64,000 bases of DNA, taken from assembly GCF_016924645.1 (NCBI RefSeq), contig NZ_JAFFJV010000001.1:248001-312000 (forward strand), given 5' to 3'. Below, piece after piece: positions 17,102-26,393 of this stretch. Position numbers and translations under genes: made by a program. The stretch's first letter is position 1. The number at the start of each line of letters is the position of its first letter. The notes under the pieces are model-generated. The model was not told the DNA's origin. It saw nothing but the letters and a program-made list of their open reading frames with translations, and ran no database searches. This stretch comes from Rufibacter psychrotolerans. GTDB taxonomy: Bacteria > Bacteroidota > Bacteroidia > Cytophagales > Hymenobacteraceae.

Positions 17102-17684
17102 CAGAGACCAAATCCTGACCGCCGTGGCGCAAAACCAGCCTCCGTTGACGCCGCTGCCCGAGGTACCAACCTTTCAACTGGAGGCTCCTGACCTGGTGGA
17201 GAAGTTTTCGCAGGTGGCCGTTGGCATCGGGAGTAGGGTGTTCCGGGTGAAGGGCTATGAGGAGGTGCAGGAGATTCTGTTCCATGACTTTAAAGCCAAC
17301 CACCGAATCATCTCCCGGGTGCCGGAGCTGTCCTCCTTCGCCGATGCCACTTTGCTGGAAGACCGAAACCGGCATCAATTGGCCAACGTGGACCTGGCCA
17401 TTGTGGAGGCGCACTTTGGGGTGGCCGAAAACGGGGCTTGCTGGGTGACGGAGGAGGTGCTGGGCCTGCGCGTGGTGCCGTTCATCTGTCAGCACCTGGC
17501 CATCCTGTTGCCCAAAGACCGCCTGGTGCCCTTAATGCACGATGCCTACGCCAGCATTGGGAGCGCCGAGTACGGGTATGGCGTCTTCATTGCCGGGCCC
17601 TCCAAAACCGCCGACATTGAGCAGTCCCTGGTACTTGGGGCGCACGGCCCCAGAACCCTGACCGTGTTTCTGATGGGGCAGTAG
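17094..17684 (+). CDS. lutC: L-lactate utilisation protein LutC/LldG
   Basis: Third subunit of the LutABC complex, 196 residues and a single LUD domain. ATG 17094 overlaps the lutB stop codon. Family segments are ATLLEDRNRHQLANVDLAI, AENGACWVTEE, LPFICQHLAI-like VVPFICQHLAILLP and the C-terminal GPSKTADIEQSLVLGAHGP, highly typical of LutC. It is the last gene of the rhamnose-lactate transcript and is followed by a strong hairpin. Confidence 0.94.
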   Translation: MSSRDQILTAVAQNQPPLTPLPEVPTFQLEAPDLVEKFSQVAVGIGSRVFRVKGYEEVQEILFHDFKANHRIISRVPELSSFADATLLEDRNRHQLANVDLAIVEAHFGVAENGACWVTEEVLGLRVVPFICQHLAILLPKDRLVPLMHDAYASIGSAEYGYGVFIAGPSKTADIEQSLVLGAHGPRTLTVFLMGQ

Positions 17685-18093
17685 CGGAAAAGAGGGCCCA
17701 GGGGCAGGTTCCCGGTACCTGCTCCTGGACAGGCGCAGCAGAGCCCAATAGGCGCTGTCTGGTTTGTCCTTCTAGTAAAAGAATCCTCCCAATATAATAA
17801 GGTGTAGACGTTACGGGAACCCGGCCGGCTTGTGAAAGGGGAGATATCTTCCATAGCAGTAACAAACATTAGTTATGGTCAATGACTGTACCGCATGGGC
17901 TATCCGCTGAAAGCAGGAATCTAGGTAAGCCCATTGGAGCCGTAAACCTTGCCTGCGTCAGTTTGGAGCTCTATGCACAAGAAGGATGGGCTTAGGTAAA
18001 AGCGGGCCAGGAATCAGCCCCAGGTGCGGCAGGGGCCACGTGGAGGCCTTTGCCAGAAAATTATCTCTATATGTAAGAAAGGAATGTTTCATT
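17685..18093. other. Intergenic region after lutC
   Basis: A 409-bp gap. It starts with the hairpin at 17698-17728 and otherwise shows no reading frame with coding character; it must also hold the promoter of the small orphan gene at 18094. No repeat copy was found here. Confidence 0.45.
17698..17728 (+). terminator. Hairpin after lutC
   Basis: A 12-bp stem, CCAGGGGCAGGT paired with ACCTGCTCCTGG (one G-U wobble), around a 7-nt loop, 13 bp after the lutC stop. It is not followed by a U-run, but position and stability fit the end of the rhamnose-lactate transcript. Confidence 0.6.
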
Positions 18094-18366
18094 ATGGATT
18101 CACCCAAACAGATCATAGCGGTGGCCTCACGATACGGGGTTGTCATCCAGCACACCTTCACCGACCTGTACTCTGCCATCAGGTTCCTGAGGAAGGGGGA
18201 ACGGGAAGGCCGGCATACGGCGCTAGGGGCCTTTGATCCCTCCAACGGGGTAGTGTATACCTTGGCTGAGGCCAAACAGGAAGTGACCTCCGGCAAGATG
18301 CCCGCCATCAACTTAAACTACTTCCTTGATCTAGGTCTCAAGGCCTCAAGACTAGTGATTTACTAG
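18094..18366 (+). CDS. Small hypothetical protein, 90 aa
   Basis: I do not recognise this gene. ATG 18094 follows an AGAAAGGAA stretch and gives a soluble 90-residue protein beginning MDSPKQIIAVASRYGVVIQH, with mixed charge, no signal peptide and no membrane segment. It contains FLRKGEREGRHTALGAFDPS followed by a short helix VYTLAEAKQEVTSGK. A longer in-frame start at 17986 would add 36 residues of low quality. Codon use looks like the neighbours, so it is probably expressed. It stands alone between the lactate genes and the histidine kinase. No function can be given. Confidence 0.6.
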   Translation: MDSPKQIIAVASRYGVVIQHTFTDLYSAIRFLRKGEREGRHTALGAFDPSNGVVYTLAEAKQEVTSGKMPAINLNYFLDLGLKASRLVIY

Positions 18367-19477
18367 GTGCCGCTGCAGAAATCAGTGGATTCGGGTTTTC
18401 TTTGGCGGTAAACCACTGGTAAAGGAATGGGGCAAAGTGGCTGCTATCCTTTTTTTGGGTGTTTTTGGTAAAACGCCTACAAAATGCATGGGGCAAAGTA
18501 CCTAAGTGCCTGCTTCTCTTCCCTGTGGGGCAAAAGCAGGTAAGATTGGTTTTCACCTCTAAACAGCTTCTGTGGCTGACTAATTTTCCCTTTGTGGCCT
18601 GGCTTCTGGTCAGGAGCCTTTCTCTATCCTCCTTTCTTTTACCGTTCACCCCCCTTTCTTTCTAAAGCTTGCCTTGTCATGTAAAGTAGGGCGCCTGCCC
18701 TTGTGCTTTGCCGTACTTGCCTCATACCTAGGCGGGCAGTCAGTCGTGAACATCGGGTTCCGGAAATATCAGACAACTGGGTCCGGCTTTAAGGGCTGGG
18801 GTAATCTCTATCTCTTGTCTAAAAGTTGACCGCACCGGTTGATTTTGCCCGACGCTGTGAAAAGCGCGACTCTAATTGAGTAGCCTTAGCTAAACTTTAG
18901 GGCTTAGGTTACGTTTAAATCTTTCCCCCACATCCGTTCATCAGATGGCTTAAATTTGAAGGCACTGGCTCCAGGTGTTCTTCCCGTGAGCTGATGAATG
19001 GGTAGTTGCCTTACCCTTACAAGTGCACCAACGTTTCCTGATGCGCCGGCCCAAACAGAGGACCAGACACAGGAAAAGCTAGCGACAGTCTGCTGCTGGG
19101 ATAGCTACCGCCCCCGCTGAAAAATGTTTTCAGGTTTTTTTTAGAAAAATCAAGGAGAGGGAAATATAGACTTTTACAATATAGGAGCTGCACCCGTTTC
19201 CGGGACGCTTTATGAATTTGTAAATCAAACCTTGCCGGTTTGCTTGGGCTTGAGAAATAATCAGTTACGCAGGGCTACAGGCAGAATTTGGTAAATTTTA
19301 TAAATCACGGCGCTAAAATGGAGTATTTAAAAGTATATGAATATTCTAAGTTGTAAATGATTTATTATGGATAAATGGATAAACGGAGCATGATTATTTT
19401 TAAAAATCTTGCCGTATAATTGATTAAAGTAATAATTGATTGTATCTTGGTCATAAGAATAAGTAAATGTTACGTTT
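18367..19477. other. Long intergenic region, 1.1 kb
   Basis: The largest gap in the window. It holds one degenerate PIR36 copy near its left end (18450-18485) and then grades into strongly AT-rich DNA (about 19130-19477) before the hybrid kinase start, a likely promoter zone. A 68-codon frame at 18459-18665 overlaps the repeat and has no coding features. I see no RNA gene or gene remnant. Confidence 0.4.
18450..18485. repeat. PIR36 repeat, copy 8 (degenerate)
   Basis: 36-bp match with TTTTTGGGTGTTTTTGG and TAAAACGCCTACAAAAT arms. Pairing between the arms is partial. Confidence 0.5.
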
Positions 19478-21538
19478 ATGAAGTCTGCCCCGATCTCCGT
19501 TAATGAATCTCAAGGAATGAAGCAGTTGCTGTCACTTAAATTAGCTAAAGGCCATAGAAAAACAGAATATTCTGATTTATTGAATGAGATAGGTGCTTTT
19601 TTTACCCCTAGTCCTTCCGCGTTGACCCTGAAGACTTTAAGGCTTGCCTTGGAGTCATTCCTGTCGGCGTTGAAAGAGCAGGGGATAGAACTGTTGGGCT
19701 TGCTTACAGACCGGGAGTGGAAAAGAAAGGCCTTGGGGGTAACAGAACCAGTGGCCCTCATGAGCGCGTTGGAGGCCGTGTCTAAGGCAGGGGTAGAGCT
19801 AAACGTGTGCCGCGAAAAGGTGGCCAAGCTCTTCGGCGAGGGTCGTTCCTTTGGCATTTCGCAGGTGTTGGAGAGCAACCGTCCGTACTGTCTGCAGGAG
19901 TATGACGCCGCCGGCAGTTTTGTGCTGGATGGCTTCCCAGCCAGTTTTGAGAAGGTGCAACTGCACGAGAAGCCCAACAAGAGGCTTAAAGACCTGCACC
20001 AGACCGGGGTGCTCAGCGAAGAAGTGGAGTCATTGCTGGGGGCGGGGTTCTGGGAGTACGCCGTAGAGTCGGGTGCCTTCTTCTGCACCAACTATGTCCA
20101 TGAAGTGTTCGCCATTTCTTCTGCTACGCCCCTGCGTGCCTTCAGCAGCCTGTTCCCTTACCTGCGGGAAGAAGACAGAAGCGTGCTGGCGGCAGCCTGG
20201 CGTGCGCTGTTGGAAACGGGCAAGAGCCTGGATTGCACCCTGGAGTTGCCCGGCCGGCAGCCAACGTGGGTGCGGGTGAAGGGCAAGTCCATCAGCAAAC
20301 CAAACGGTGTGGTTAAACTGGTGGGCACCGTGCAGGAGGTCACCGAATACGTGGAAAAAGAGCAGGCCCTGGTGAACGCCAGGGAAAAGGCGGAGCAAAA
20401 TGCCCGGGTAAAAGCCGAGTACGTTTCGCATATGAGCCATGAAATCCGGACCCCGCTGAACGCCATCATGGGACTTACCTACCTGTTGTTGCAGGAGGAA
20501 AGCTTCCAGGAGGAACACCGTGACAGCTTGAACGCCATCCACTTCTCCTCGCAGAACTTACTGGCGCTGGTGAACAACACCCTGGACTTCTCAAAAATTG
20601 AAGCCGGTAAGGTAGAGTTGGAGAAAGTGAATTTCCACCTGAAGGATCTGCTCAAGAACACCCACCAGGCGCTTTGCCTGCGCTCCTCTGATAAAAAGGT
20701 GAGCTATGAGCTCTCCATTGACCCGCGTACCCCCGACGAGGTAGCCGGCGACCCAGTAAGGCTGATGCAGATCCTGAACAACCTGCTGAGCAATGCCATC
20801 AAGTTCACCGAGAAAGGATCGGTGAAAATGGGCGTGGAGGTGATCTACCAGACCGATAAAGAATGGGTCCTGGAGTTTTCCATCGCTGATACCGGCATTG
20901 GCATTCCGCTGGAAAAGCAGAAGCGGGTGTTTGAGCGCTTTGTACAGGCAAACCCTGCCACCCACCGGATGTTTGGCGGTTCTGGCTTAGGCTTGGCCAT
21001 CACCAAAAACCTGGTGGACCTGCACAAGGGCAGCATTACCCTGGAGAGCACCCCTGGCAAAGGGTCTGTTTTCACCGTGCGGCTCAGGTACACCAAGCCC
21101 CAGTCGTCTTTGGTGACGGTGCCCAGGGTAAGCAGCAGCAGGGTTACTGGCAACAAGTTGCGGGGCGTGAAGATCCTGGTGGTGGATGATAACGTCATGA
21201 ACAAGACCGTGGCTACCAAGCTGCTCACCAGCTGGCATGCCGAGGTAGACACCGCCGAGGACGGGCTAACCGCGCTGGAGAAAATCAATACCAGTTCTTA
21301 TGACCTGGTGCTGATGGATCTGTACATGCCGGTGCTGGACGGTTTCAATGCTGTAGCCAAGTTACGGGAAGCCGGTCAGCAGGTGCCCGTTATTGCCTTA
21401 ACCGCAAACGGTAATGAAGAGGAGCGCAGACGAATTGTGGAAGCAGGAGTGCAGGACTACCTTTCCAAACCCTTTGTGCCGCAGGAACTCCTTACCAAAC
21501 TGTTGCAGCTGTTAGAGAACCAGAAGGTGTATAATTAA
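19478..21538 (+). CDS. Soluble hybrid sensor histidine kinase with C-terminal receiver
   Basis: A 686-residue two-component kinase with no transmembrane segment, so it probably senses a cytoplasmic or protein signal. Residues 1 to about 190 are a unique input region; residues about 190-300 look PAS-like (FCTNYVHEVFAIS, VKLVGTVQEVTEYVEKE). HisKA follows with VSHMSHEIRTPLNAIMGL, phospho-acceptor His321. The ATPase domain is intact: N box NNLLSNAIKFTEKG, G1 DTGIGIP and G2 GSGLGLAITKNL. The receiver has KILVVDDN, phosphorylation site Asp614 in LVLMDLYMP, and the conserved Lys in LSKPF. It lies 516 bp upstream of a sigma54 activator and is a candidate kinase for the regulators beside it; that pairing is inference. 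Confidence 0.92.
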   Translation: MKSAPISVNESQGMKQLLSLKLAKGHRKTEYSDLLNEIGAFFTPSPSALTLKTLRLALESFLSALKEQGIELLGLLTDREWKRKALGVTEPVALMSALEAVSKAGVELNVCREKVAKLFGEGRSFGISQVLESNRPYCLQEYDAAGSFVLDGFPASFEKVQLHEKPNKRLKDLHQTGVLSEEVESLLGAGFWEYAVESGAFFCTNYVHEVFAISSATPLRAFSSLFPYLREEDRSVLAAAWRALLETGKSLDCTLELPGRQPTWVRVKGKSISKPNGVVKLVGTVQEVTEYVEKEQALVNAREKAEQNARVKAEYVSHMSHEIRTPLNAIMGLTYLLLQEESFQEEHRDSLNAIHFSSQNLLALVNNTLDFSKIEAGKVELEKVNFHLKDLLKNTHQALCLRSSDKKVSYELSIDPRTPDEVAGDPVRLMQILNNLLSNAIKFTEKGSVKMGVEVIYQTDKEWVLEFSIADTGIGIPLEKQKRVFERFVQANPATHRMFGGSGLGLAITKNLVDLHKGSITLESTPGKGSVFTVRLRYTKPQSSLVTVPRVSSSRVTGNKLRGVKILVVDDNVMNKTVATKLLTSWHAEVDTAEDGLTALEKINTSSYDLVLMDLYMPVLDGFNAVAKLREAGQQVPVIALTANGNEEERRRIVEAGVQDYLSKPFVPQELLTKLLQLLENQKVYN

Positions 21539-22054
21539 CCGCTCTAGCTTTGTTGCGCTATCCGCTTGGTCTTATGCCACCAAAGTTGATGGCCAGGAAA
21601 CAGGAATGATACCAGGGAGGGTATGAAAGCCACTGCCCGGTATTCTTCCTGTTTTCCTGAAAATAAGGCTAAACCATTTGGTCCTGGGTGCAATAGGCAC
21701 TGGTAAGGTTTTCACCCCGCCCTAGCGTGGGCAGAGGCAAGCATGGCTTCTGCCGGTGATGTTTCTGCCCCCAATCCTCGGCAATCCTCCTTCCCCGTAT
21801 TCTCTACCGTAACCCTCCTTTATTTTCCAACCGTTCACGTTTCAACCTTACCGGCTTACTGAGAGATACTTCTGGCCAATGCAGAGGCAAGATCTGGCAG
21901 GGAAATTGTTAGTTGAGGTACACCAAGCGCATTCTACTAAGCAAAGAACAAAAAGTACTTTATAAATGTGTTTATGTCATTAAAATTGTCATAATTCTTT
22001 TATAAATTGGCACTGGTTGATTGGTTAATTGTTCTTTTAATAGTTTCCTCCTGC
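21539..22054. other. Intergenic region, hybrid kinase to sigma54 regulator
   Basis: A 516-bp gap with one PIR36 copy at 21640-21675. The last 100 bp are AT-rich and contain TTGGCACTGGTTGATTG at 22007-22023, whose left half matches a sigma54 -24 element while the -12 half does not. No gene seen. Confidence 0.4.
21640..21675. repeat. PIR36 repeat, copy 9
   Basis: The centre CTGTTTTCCTGAAAA matches the consensus exactly; both outer arms are diverged. It lies about 100 bp after the hybrid kinase stop. Confidence 0.6.
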
Positions 22055-23431
22055 ATGTCTGAGTTTAAAGATGGTTCACCCGTTAAGATATTCGTTCTTG
22101 AAGATGATATTTGGTATTCGCAGTTCTTAAGCTATCATCTTTCACTGAACCCTGACCATCAGGTTGAAATCTTTAACGCTGCTGATGCATTCATGGGGCG
22201 GTTGGCAGAAGCGCCGGACATTATTACCCTTGACTACCACTTGCCCTCCGGTACCGGTGAAGAGGTGCTGGCCCAAATCTTACGGCAGAGTCCTAAATCA
22301 TATGTCATCATTATCTCGGGGCAGGAAGATATCCGCAAGGCGGTGAGCCTGCTGCAGATGGGGGCTTTTGATTACATCGTGAAGAACGATGAAACCAAGG
22401 AACGGCTTTGGAGCATCATTGAAAAAATCAAGCAAACCAAAGCCCTCCGCCAGGAAGTGGAGACCCTCCGCAACGAGGTAAAGCAAAAATACTCGTTGGG
22501 CAGCGAACTGGTGGGGTCTTCTGAGCCCATCAAGAAGGTGTTCCAGTTGGTGGAAAAGGCGGCGGTGAACAACATCAATGTAACCATTACCGGTGAGACA
22601 GGCACCGGAAAGGAGCTCATTGCCAGAGCCATTCACCAAAACTCAAAGCGGGCTAAAATGCCGTTTGTGGCCGTGAACATTGCCGCCCTGCCGTCTGAGC
22701 TGCTGGAGAGCGAACTGTTTGGCCATGAAAAAGGCGCCTTCACCGGAGCCACCTCCAGGCGGGTGGGTAAGTTTGAGGAGGCCAACGGGGGCACCCTGTT
22801 TCTGGACGAGATTGGCGAAATGAACATCAATCTGCAGTCCAAGTTGCTGCGGGTGCTGCAGGAAAGGGAGGTGACGCCCGTAGGGTCAAACAAAAGCATT
22901 CCGGTGGAAGTGCGTATTGTTACCGCCACGCACCGCAACCTGATTGATGAAGTAAAAAAAGGTAACTTCAGGGAAGATTTGTTCTATAGGTTACTGGGGG
23001 TTCAGGTGCAGTTACCGCCCCTGCGGGAAAGAGGGCATGATATCTTGTTGATTGCCAACAAAGTCCTGAAAGATTACTGTCAACAGAATGACCTGGAAGA
23101 AAAGTTTTTCTCAGCCGGTGCCCAGAAAAAGCTGTTAAACCACCCATACCCGGGCAATGTGCGGGAATTAAAGGCAGTGGTGGAGTTGGCCGCGGTACTG
23201 GCAGATTCGCACGTCATCACGGAGCATGAGATCCAACTGCAGGCAAACATCAGTGCTGCCTCCTCAGAGGAGAAAACGTTGGATGAGTATATCTACGAGA
23301 TTGTACAAAAGTATTTAGATAAATATAATTACAATGTGGTGTATGTGGCTGATAAACTGAAAGTAGGAAAATCAACCATTTACAGAATGATCCAGAAAGG
23401 AGAAGTCCTTATTCCAGAGCACCGGCGGTAA
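22055..23431 (+). CDS. Sigma54-dependent response regulator, NtrC family
   Basis: A 458-residue transcription activator. ATG 22055 is chosen; an upstream TTG frame adds a hydrophobic 16-residue stretch that does not fit the family. Residues 1-125 are a receiver with FVLEDD, Asp60 in ITLDYHLPSG and a conserved Lys (YIVKND). The AAA+ domain has Walker A GETGTGKE (about 180), the sigma54-contacting GAFTGA loop (227-232), Walker B GGTLFLDEIGEM and the arginine-finger region REDLFYRL. The C-terminus is a short Fis-like helix-turn-helix (VVYVADKLKVGKSTIYRMI). It probably drives sigma54 promoters nearby or in the exopolysaccharide cluster when phosphorylated; targets are not proven. Confidence 0.94.
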   Translation: MSEFKDGSPVKIFVLEDDIWYSQFLSYHLSLNPDHQVEIFNAADAFMGRLAEAPDIITLDYHLPSGTGEEVLAQILRQSPKSYVIIISGQEDIRKAVSLLQMGAFDYIVKNDETKERLWSIIEKIKQTKALRQEVETLRNEVKQKYSLGSELVGSSEPIKKVFQLVEKAAVNNINVTITGETGTGKELIARAIHQNSKRAKMPFVAVNIAALPSELLESELFGHEKGAFTGATSRRVGKFEEANGGTLFLDEIGEMNINLQSKLLRVLQEREVTPVGSNKSIPVEVRIVTATHRNLIDEVKKGNFREDLFYRLLGVQVQLPPLRERGHDILLIANKVLKDYCQQNDLEEKFFSAGAQKKLLNHPYPGNVRELKAVVELAAVLADSHVITEHEIQLQANISAASSEEKTLDEYIYEIVQKYLDKYNYNVVYVADKLKVGKSTIYRMIQKGEVLIPEHRR

Positions 23432-23473
23432 GGAGTTCGATGGTAAAGGGCAGTACAAAGGATAGTAAAAGCT

Positions 23474-23509
23474 GTTTTTAGGGTCTTTTTCGGAAATTAC
23501 CCCTTTTTC
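23474..23509. repeat. PIR36 repeat, copy 10 (degenerate)
   Basis: 36-bp match GTTTTTAGGGTCTTTTTC then GGAAATTACCCCTTTTTC; the last six bases break the palindrome. It lies in the 207-bp gap between the sigma54 regulator and the degenerate hybrid kinase. Confidence 0.5.
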
Positions 23510-23638
23510 ACATAATGGGGTAGCGGAGGGGCCAGCAGCTTAGAAATACATACATACTAATTAATCAAAGTAAGGGAGCCTGCCCCGGCACTACCTGGTT
23601 AGTGGAGGGGCAGGGTGCATACATATATTCTATAGCCT

Positions 23639-25504
23639 ATGTACTCAATTGAGCAAATCTTTAAGAACAGCCCCAGTCCAACGTATGTCAAAGATGCACA
23701 GGGCAAGATTCTATGGGCAAATACGGCTTATGCGCAAATGCATAAATGTAGTCTGGAAGACTTGCTGGAGAGAGGGAGCATAGACTTTGATTTCTCCTTT
23801 GAACGGGACCTGGAGGTGATTGCGTCAGAGGAAGAGTGCCGGATTGAGGAGTTTTTTAAAATGGAAGACGGCAGGGGAGCTTGGTTTCTGACGGTAAAGA
23901 AAGCGATTGTGCAGCAAGATGGTCTCCGCTGTCTGCTCTCTACGTCTTCGGAAATAACCAACCTGAAAGAAAGCCTCCAAATAGCAGAGAGCTCCTTTAC
24001 CGCCAAAGAAAGGTTCCTGGCCGATGTCAGCAAAGAGCTGGAGGCGCCCATCCATGCCATCATAAGCCTGGTGAAACTCTTAAAGAAGACGTTCATCAGC
24101 AAAGACCAGAAAAGATACCTGAACTCACTCCTGTCTATTTCTGACCACCTGCTGGACGTGCCCAAAGATATTCTGGAGTACACCAAACTGGAGACAGGGG
24201 CCCTCGCCTTTGATACCGAGACAGTGGACATTGTAGAGTTGGTGGACAGCACGGTGCGGTTGCTCTCGCTCAAGGCAGCCGAGCAGGATGTGAGCATCCA
24301 TTTTTCGCAGCCCGTGGCCAAACTGCCGCTGGTGGACCTCAGCCCGGCTAACCTGAATCTCATACTGGTTAAGTTCATTAACTGTGCCGTTAGGTATACC
24401 AAAAGCAAGGATATCGTTGTCTCGGTTTTCCAGAAAGAGAAGGTAGAGAAAGCATTGTATTTACACTTCTCCATCAACAACCTGGGCTTTGACCAAAGCA
24501 TGGAGGGGTTTGGGGAGTTCTTTCATCCAGAAATAGCCCTTGCCTCTGAGGAGCCGGGCAAGAACCCCAGGTTTGACCTGGGGATCTATACTTGTAAGAA
24601 GTTGATTGAACTGCAGGGAGGCAAGGTATGGCTGGAGAACAAAGCCGGTCAGGGCACAAGCATTGAGTTTGTGTTGCCCTTTTCGGTTAGTCGGGTGCAA
24701 GCCCCCTCGCTTGGTAAATTCCTGCACCCTGACCACCTGAAGGAACTGAACCTTCTGCTGGTAGACGACAATGAGAGTTGCCAGTCTTTGGTGAAGTACC
24801 AGATTCAAAACTGGAATTCCAAGTTAGACGTTGCCTGCCAGGGTGAGGAAGGTATTTCCATGGCCGCGCAGAAGAACTATGACCTCATTCTCATGGATAT
24901 TGAAATGCCGGGCATCAGTGGCCTGGAGACAACTTCCTTAATCCGGAAATCAGAAGGTCCTAACCGCCAAACGCCCATTGTGGCCTTTACCGGCAATTCA
25001 GCCAATCTTGATCCTGCCCGGTTCAAAGAATACGGCTTCACAGATTACCTCAAGAAGCCATACCATGCCTTTGACCTGTTCCTCTGCATCTCAAAGAATA
25101 CCGGTAATTATCTAAAGCACCAGTCATTGCTGCCCGCAGATAAAGCCAACCAGCCAAATCCTCTCTATGATTTCTCCGGGCTGGGTGATATGGCCAAGGA
25201 TGAGGTCTTTATCAGGAAGATGCAGAAGCTGTTTGTAGACATAGTGCCCACCCAGCTGGCCAAGTTGCAGCAGGCCATTCAGCAGGAGCGCTGGGAAACG
25301 GTTTCCTTGATCGCCCACAGTTTAAAGTCTACTTACGGCAATATTAAGGTTGTAAAGGCCGCTGAGGCGATGCGGAAGATAGAGGAAATCGCTAACACCA
25401 CTACCAACCCGTATGAGTTGAAAAGGTTGATGGAAATTGTCAGGGAAACCTCCCAGAAGGTAGTGGATGTGTTCACCGAGGAGTTGGCCATGCATCATGC
25501 CTAG
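23639..25504 (+). CDS. Degenerate hybrid kinase: PAS, dead kinase core, receiver, HPt
   Basis: A 621-residue cytoplasmic two-component protein. Residues 1-115 form a PAS-like domain (SPTYVKDAQGKILWANTAYA). In the HisKA region the expected SHELRTPL is DVSKELEAPI, so Lys132 replaces the phospho-acceptor His. In the ATPase region the N box reads KFINCAVRYT and G1 reads NNLGFDQ, so ATP binding is unlikely. The rest is intact: a receiver with LLVDDNE, Asp420 in LILMDIEMPG and KKPY, then an HPt domain with His560 in IAHSLKSTYGNI. It should accept and relay phosphate without making it, possibly as a sink or branch for the neighbouring kinase. Loss of function is read from sequence; the role is inference. 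Confidence 0.85.
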   Translation: MYSIEQIFKNSPSPTYVKDAQGKILWANTAYAQMHKCSLEDLLERGSIDFDFSFERDLEVIASEEECRIEEFFKMEDGRGAWFLTVKKAIVQQDGLRCLLSTSSEITNLKESLQIAESSFTAKERFLADVSKELEAPIHAIISLVKLLKKTFISKDQKRYLNSLLSISDHLLDVPKDILEYTKLETGALAFDTETVDIVELVDSTVRLLSLKAAEQDVSIHFSQPVAKLPLVDLSPANLNLILVKFINCAVRYTKSKDIVVSVFQKEKVEKALYLHFSINNLGFDQSMEGFGEFFHPEIALASEEPGKNPRFDLGIYTCKKLIELQGGKVWLENKAGQGTSIEFVLPFSVSRVQAPSLGKFLHPDHLKELNLLLVDDNESCQSLVKYQIQNWNSKLDVACQGEEGISMAAQKNYDLILMDIEMPGISGLETTSLIRKSEGPNRQTPIVAFTGNSANLDPARFKEYGFTDYLKKPYHAFDLFLCISKNTGNYLKHQSLLPADKANQPNPLYDFSGLGDMAKDEVFIRKMQKLFVDIVPTQLAKLQQAIQQERWETVSLIAHSLKSTYGNIKVVKAAEAMRKIEEIANTTTNPYELKRLMEIVRETSQKVVDVFTEELAMHHA

Positions 25505-26007
25505 GGCAGATTCGCCTATCCTTAGTACATTGTCCTTACTTCTGGCTTTGCCTCGCCAGGCCATAACGTAGGGTAGAGGCGAAGGCAGCGCAAATCCTTC
25601 CAGCAAGGATGGGTAATTTCTCTTAAAGCCTCTCTGAGATAGTCCCAAGGTAGAGGGAAGAGGCTGTTCATTAATTGCCTGGCTTGAGTTAACATCCTGA
25701 CTGACAGTAGTTATTGTTTTGCTTTCACCCTGGCAAGACCTCCTGGTGCCATTGTAGGCTAGCTCCTGAACAGCCATGAGCTCCCAGTGAGCGACAAGCA
25801 AGCACAACGGGTGCTTGCAGTTCCTATGGGTCTGCTAGTCCCTTTCTGTACCCTCTGCCTTTCCATTGCTTCCCATTATAACACATGGTTTCTCAAAATG
25901 GGAAGCGTTTTAGGGTAAATTTCCTTGATTTATATTTTATCCTTGTTAATTGCTATACAAACCACTTTGGCACGGTTGTTTCATATAATTTGTAAAAAAA
26001 AGACAAG
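25505..26007. other. Intergenic region before the exopolysaccharide cluster
   Basis: A 503-bp gap; the likely promoter region of the polysaccharide cluster. It holds a sigma54-like box (25967-25983) 24 bp before the receiver start and AT-rich DNA around 25930-25990. A possible half copy of PIR36 starts at 25917 but its right arm does not match. A leftward open frame here overlaps the kinase gene and is rejected. Confidence 0.45.
25967..25983 (+). promoter_or_regulatory. Possible sigma54-type promoter
   Basis: TTGGCACG-GTTG-TTTCA: the -24 half is a full match to TTGGCACG, the -12 half has TTTC in place of TTGC. Spacing is correct. The start codon of the receiver gene is 24 bp beyond it, which leaves a very short leader. 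A sigma54 activator is encoded 2.5 kb upstream, which makes the match more interesting, but the altered -12 element keeps confidence low. Confidence 0.35.
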
Positions 26008-26388
26008 ATGAAGCAATCTTTATTAATAGTTGATGATGAGCCTTCAATCGGGTTGATATTGGAACACTACTTCTCAAGGGCTTATCAGGTTGTGGTTAAG
26101 TCAAACGGCAAAGAGGCTATGTCCTGGCTGGAGGAAGGGAACCATATAGATGCCATTGTTGCGGACTTTGAAATGCCTTTTATGAACGGCCTTGATTTTA
26201 TCAAGCAACTAAGGGCAAGCACGCTGTTTAAGGACATTCCATTGATCATGCTGTCTGGTAAGGAAGAAACCAGAAACAAGATCCTTTGCCTTAAAACCGG
26301 GGCAGATGATTACATGGTAAAACCTTTCAATCCTGAAGAACTGGAAGTCCGGATTGAGAATGTATTAAGAAGGGTAAAGATTTCCTAA
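26008..26388 (+). CDS. Single-domain response regulator (CheY-like receiver)
   Basis: A 126-residue stand-alone receiver domain. The acidic pocket (Asp9, Asp10), phosphorylation site Asp53 in IVADFEMPFMNG, the Thr/Ser switch Ser83 in LSGKEE, and Lys105 in MVKPF are all present, so it should be phosphorylatable. No output domain. It is 5 bp upstream of the priming transferase, which begins with a dead receiver-like domain; the two may interact, linking phosphorelay state to the first step of polysaccharide synthesis. That interaction is a proposal, not shown. Confidence 0.93.
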   Translation: MKQSLLIVDDEPSIGLILEHYFSRAYQVVVKSNGKEAMSWLEEGNHIDAIVADFEMPFMNGLDFIKQLRASTLFKDIPLIMLSGKEETRNKILCLKTGADDYMVKPFNPEELEVRIENVLRRVKIS

Positions 26389-26393
26389 GGGCC

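Noticed and set aside
18459..18665. 68-codon frame in the 1.1-kb gap
   Set aside because: Overlaps a PIR36 copy and lacks coding character; hydrophobic stretch arises from T-rich DNA.
25322..25807. 161-codon leftward frame
   Set aside because: Half of it is antisense to the HPt domain of the hybrid protein; the rest has no recognisable features.
25917..25952. Possible further PIR36 copy
   Set aside because: The left half (GTTTTAGGG...TTTCC) fits but the right half is AT-rich and does not pair.
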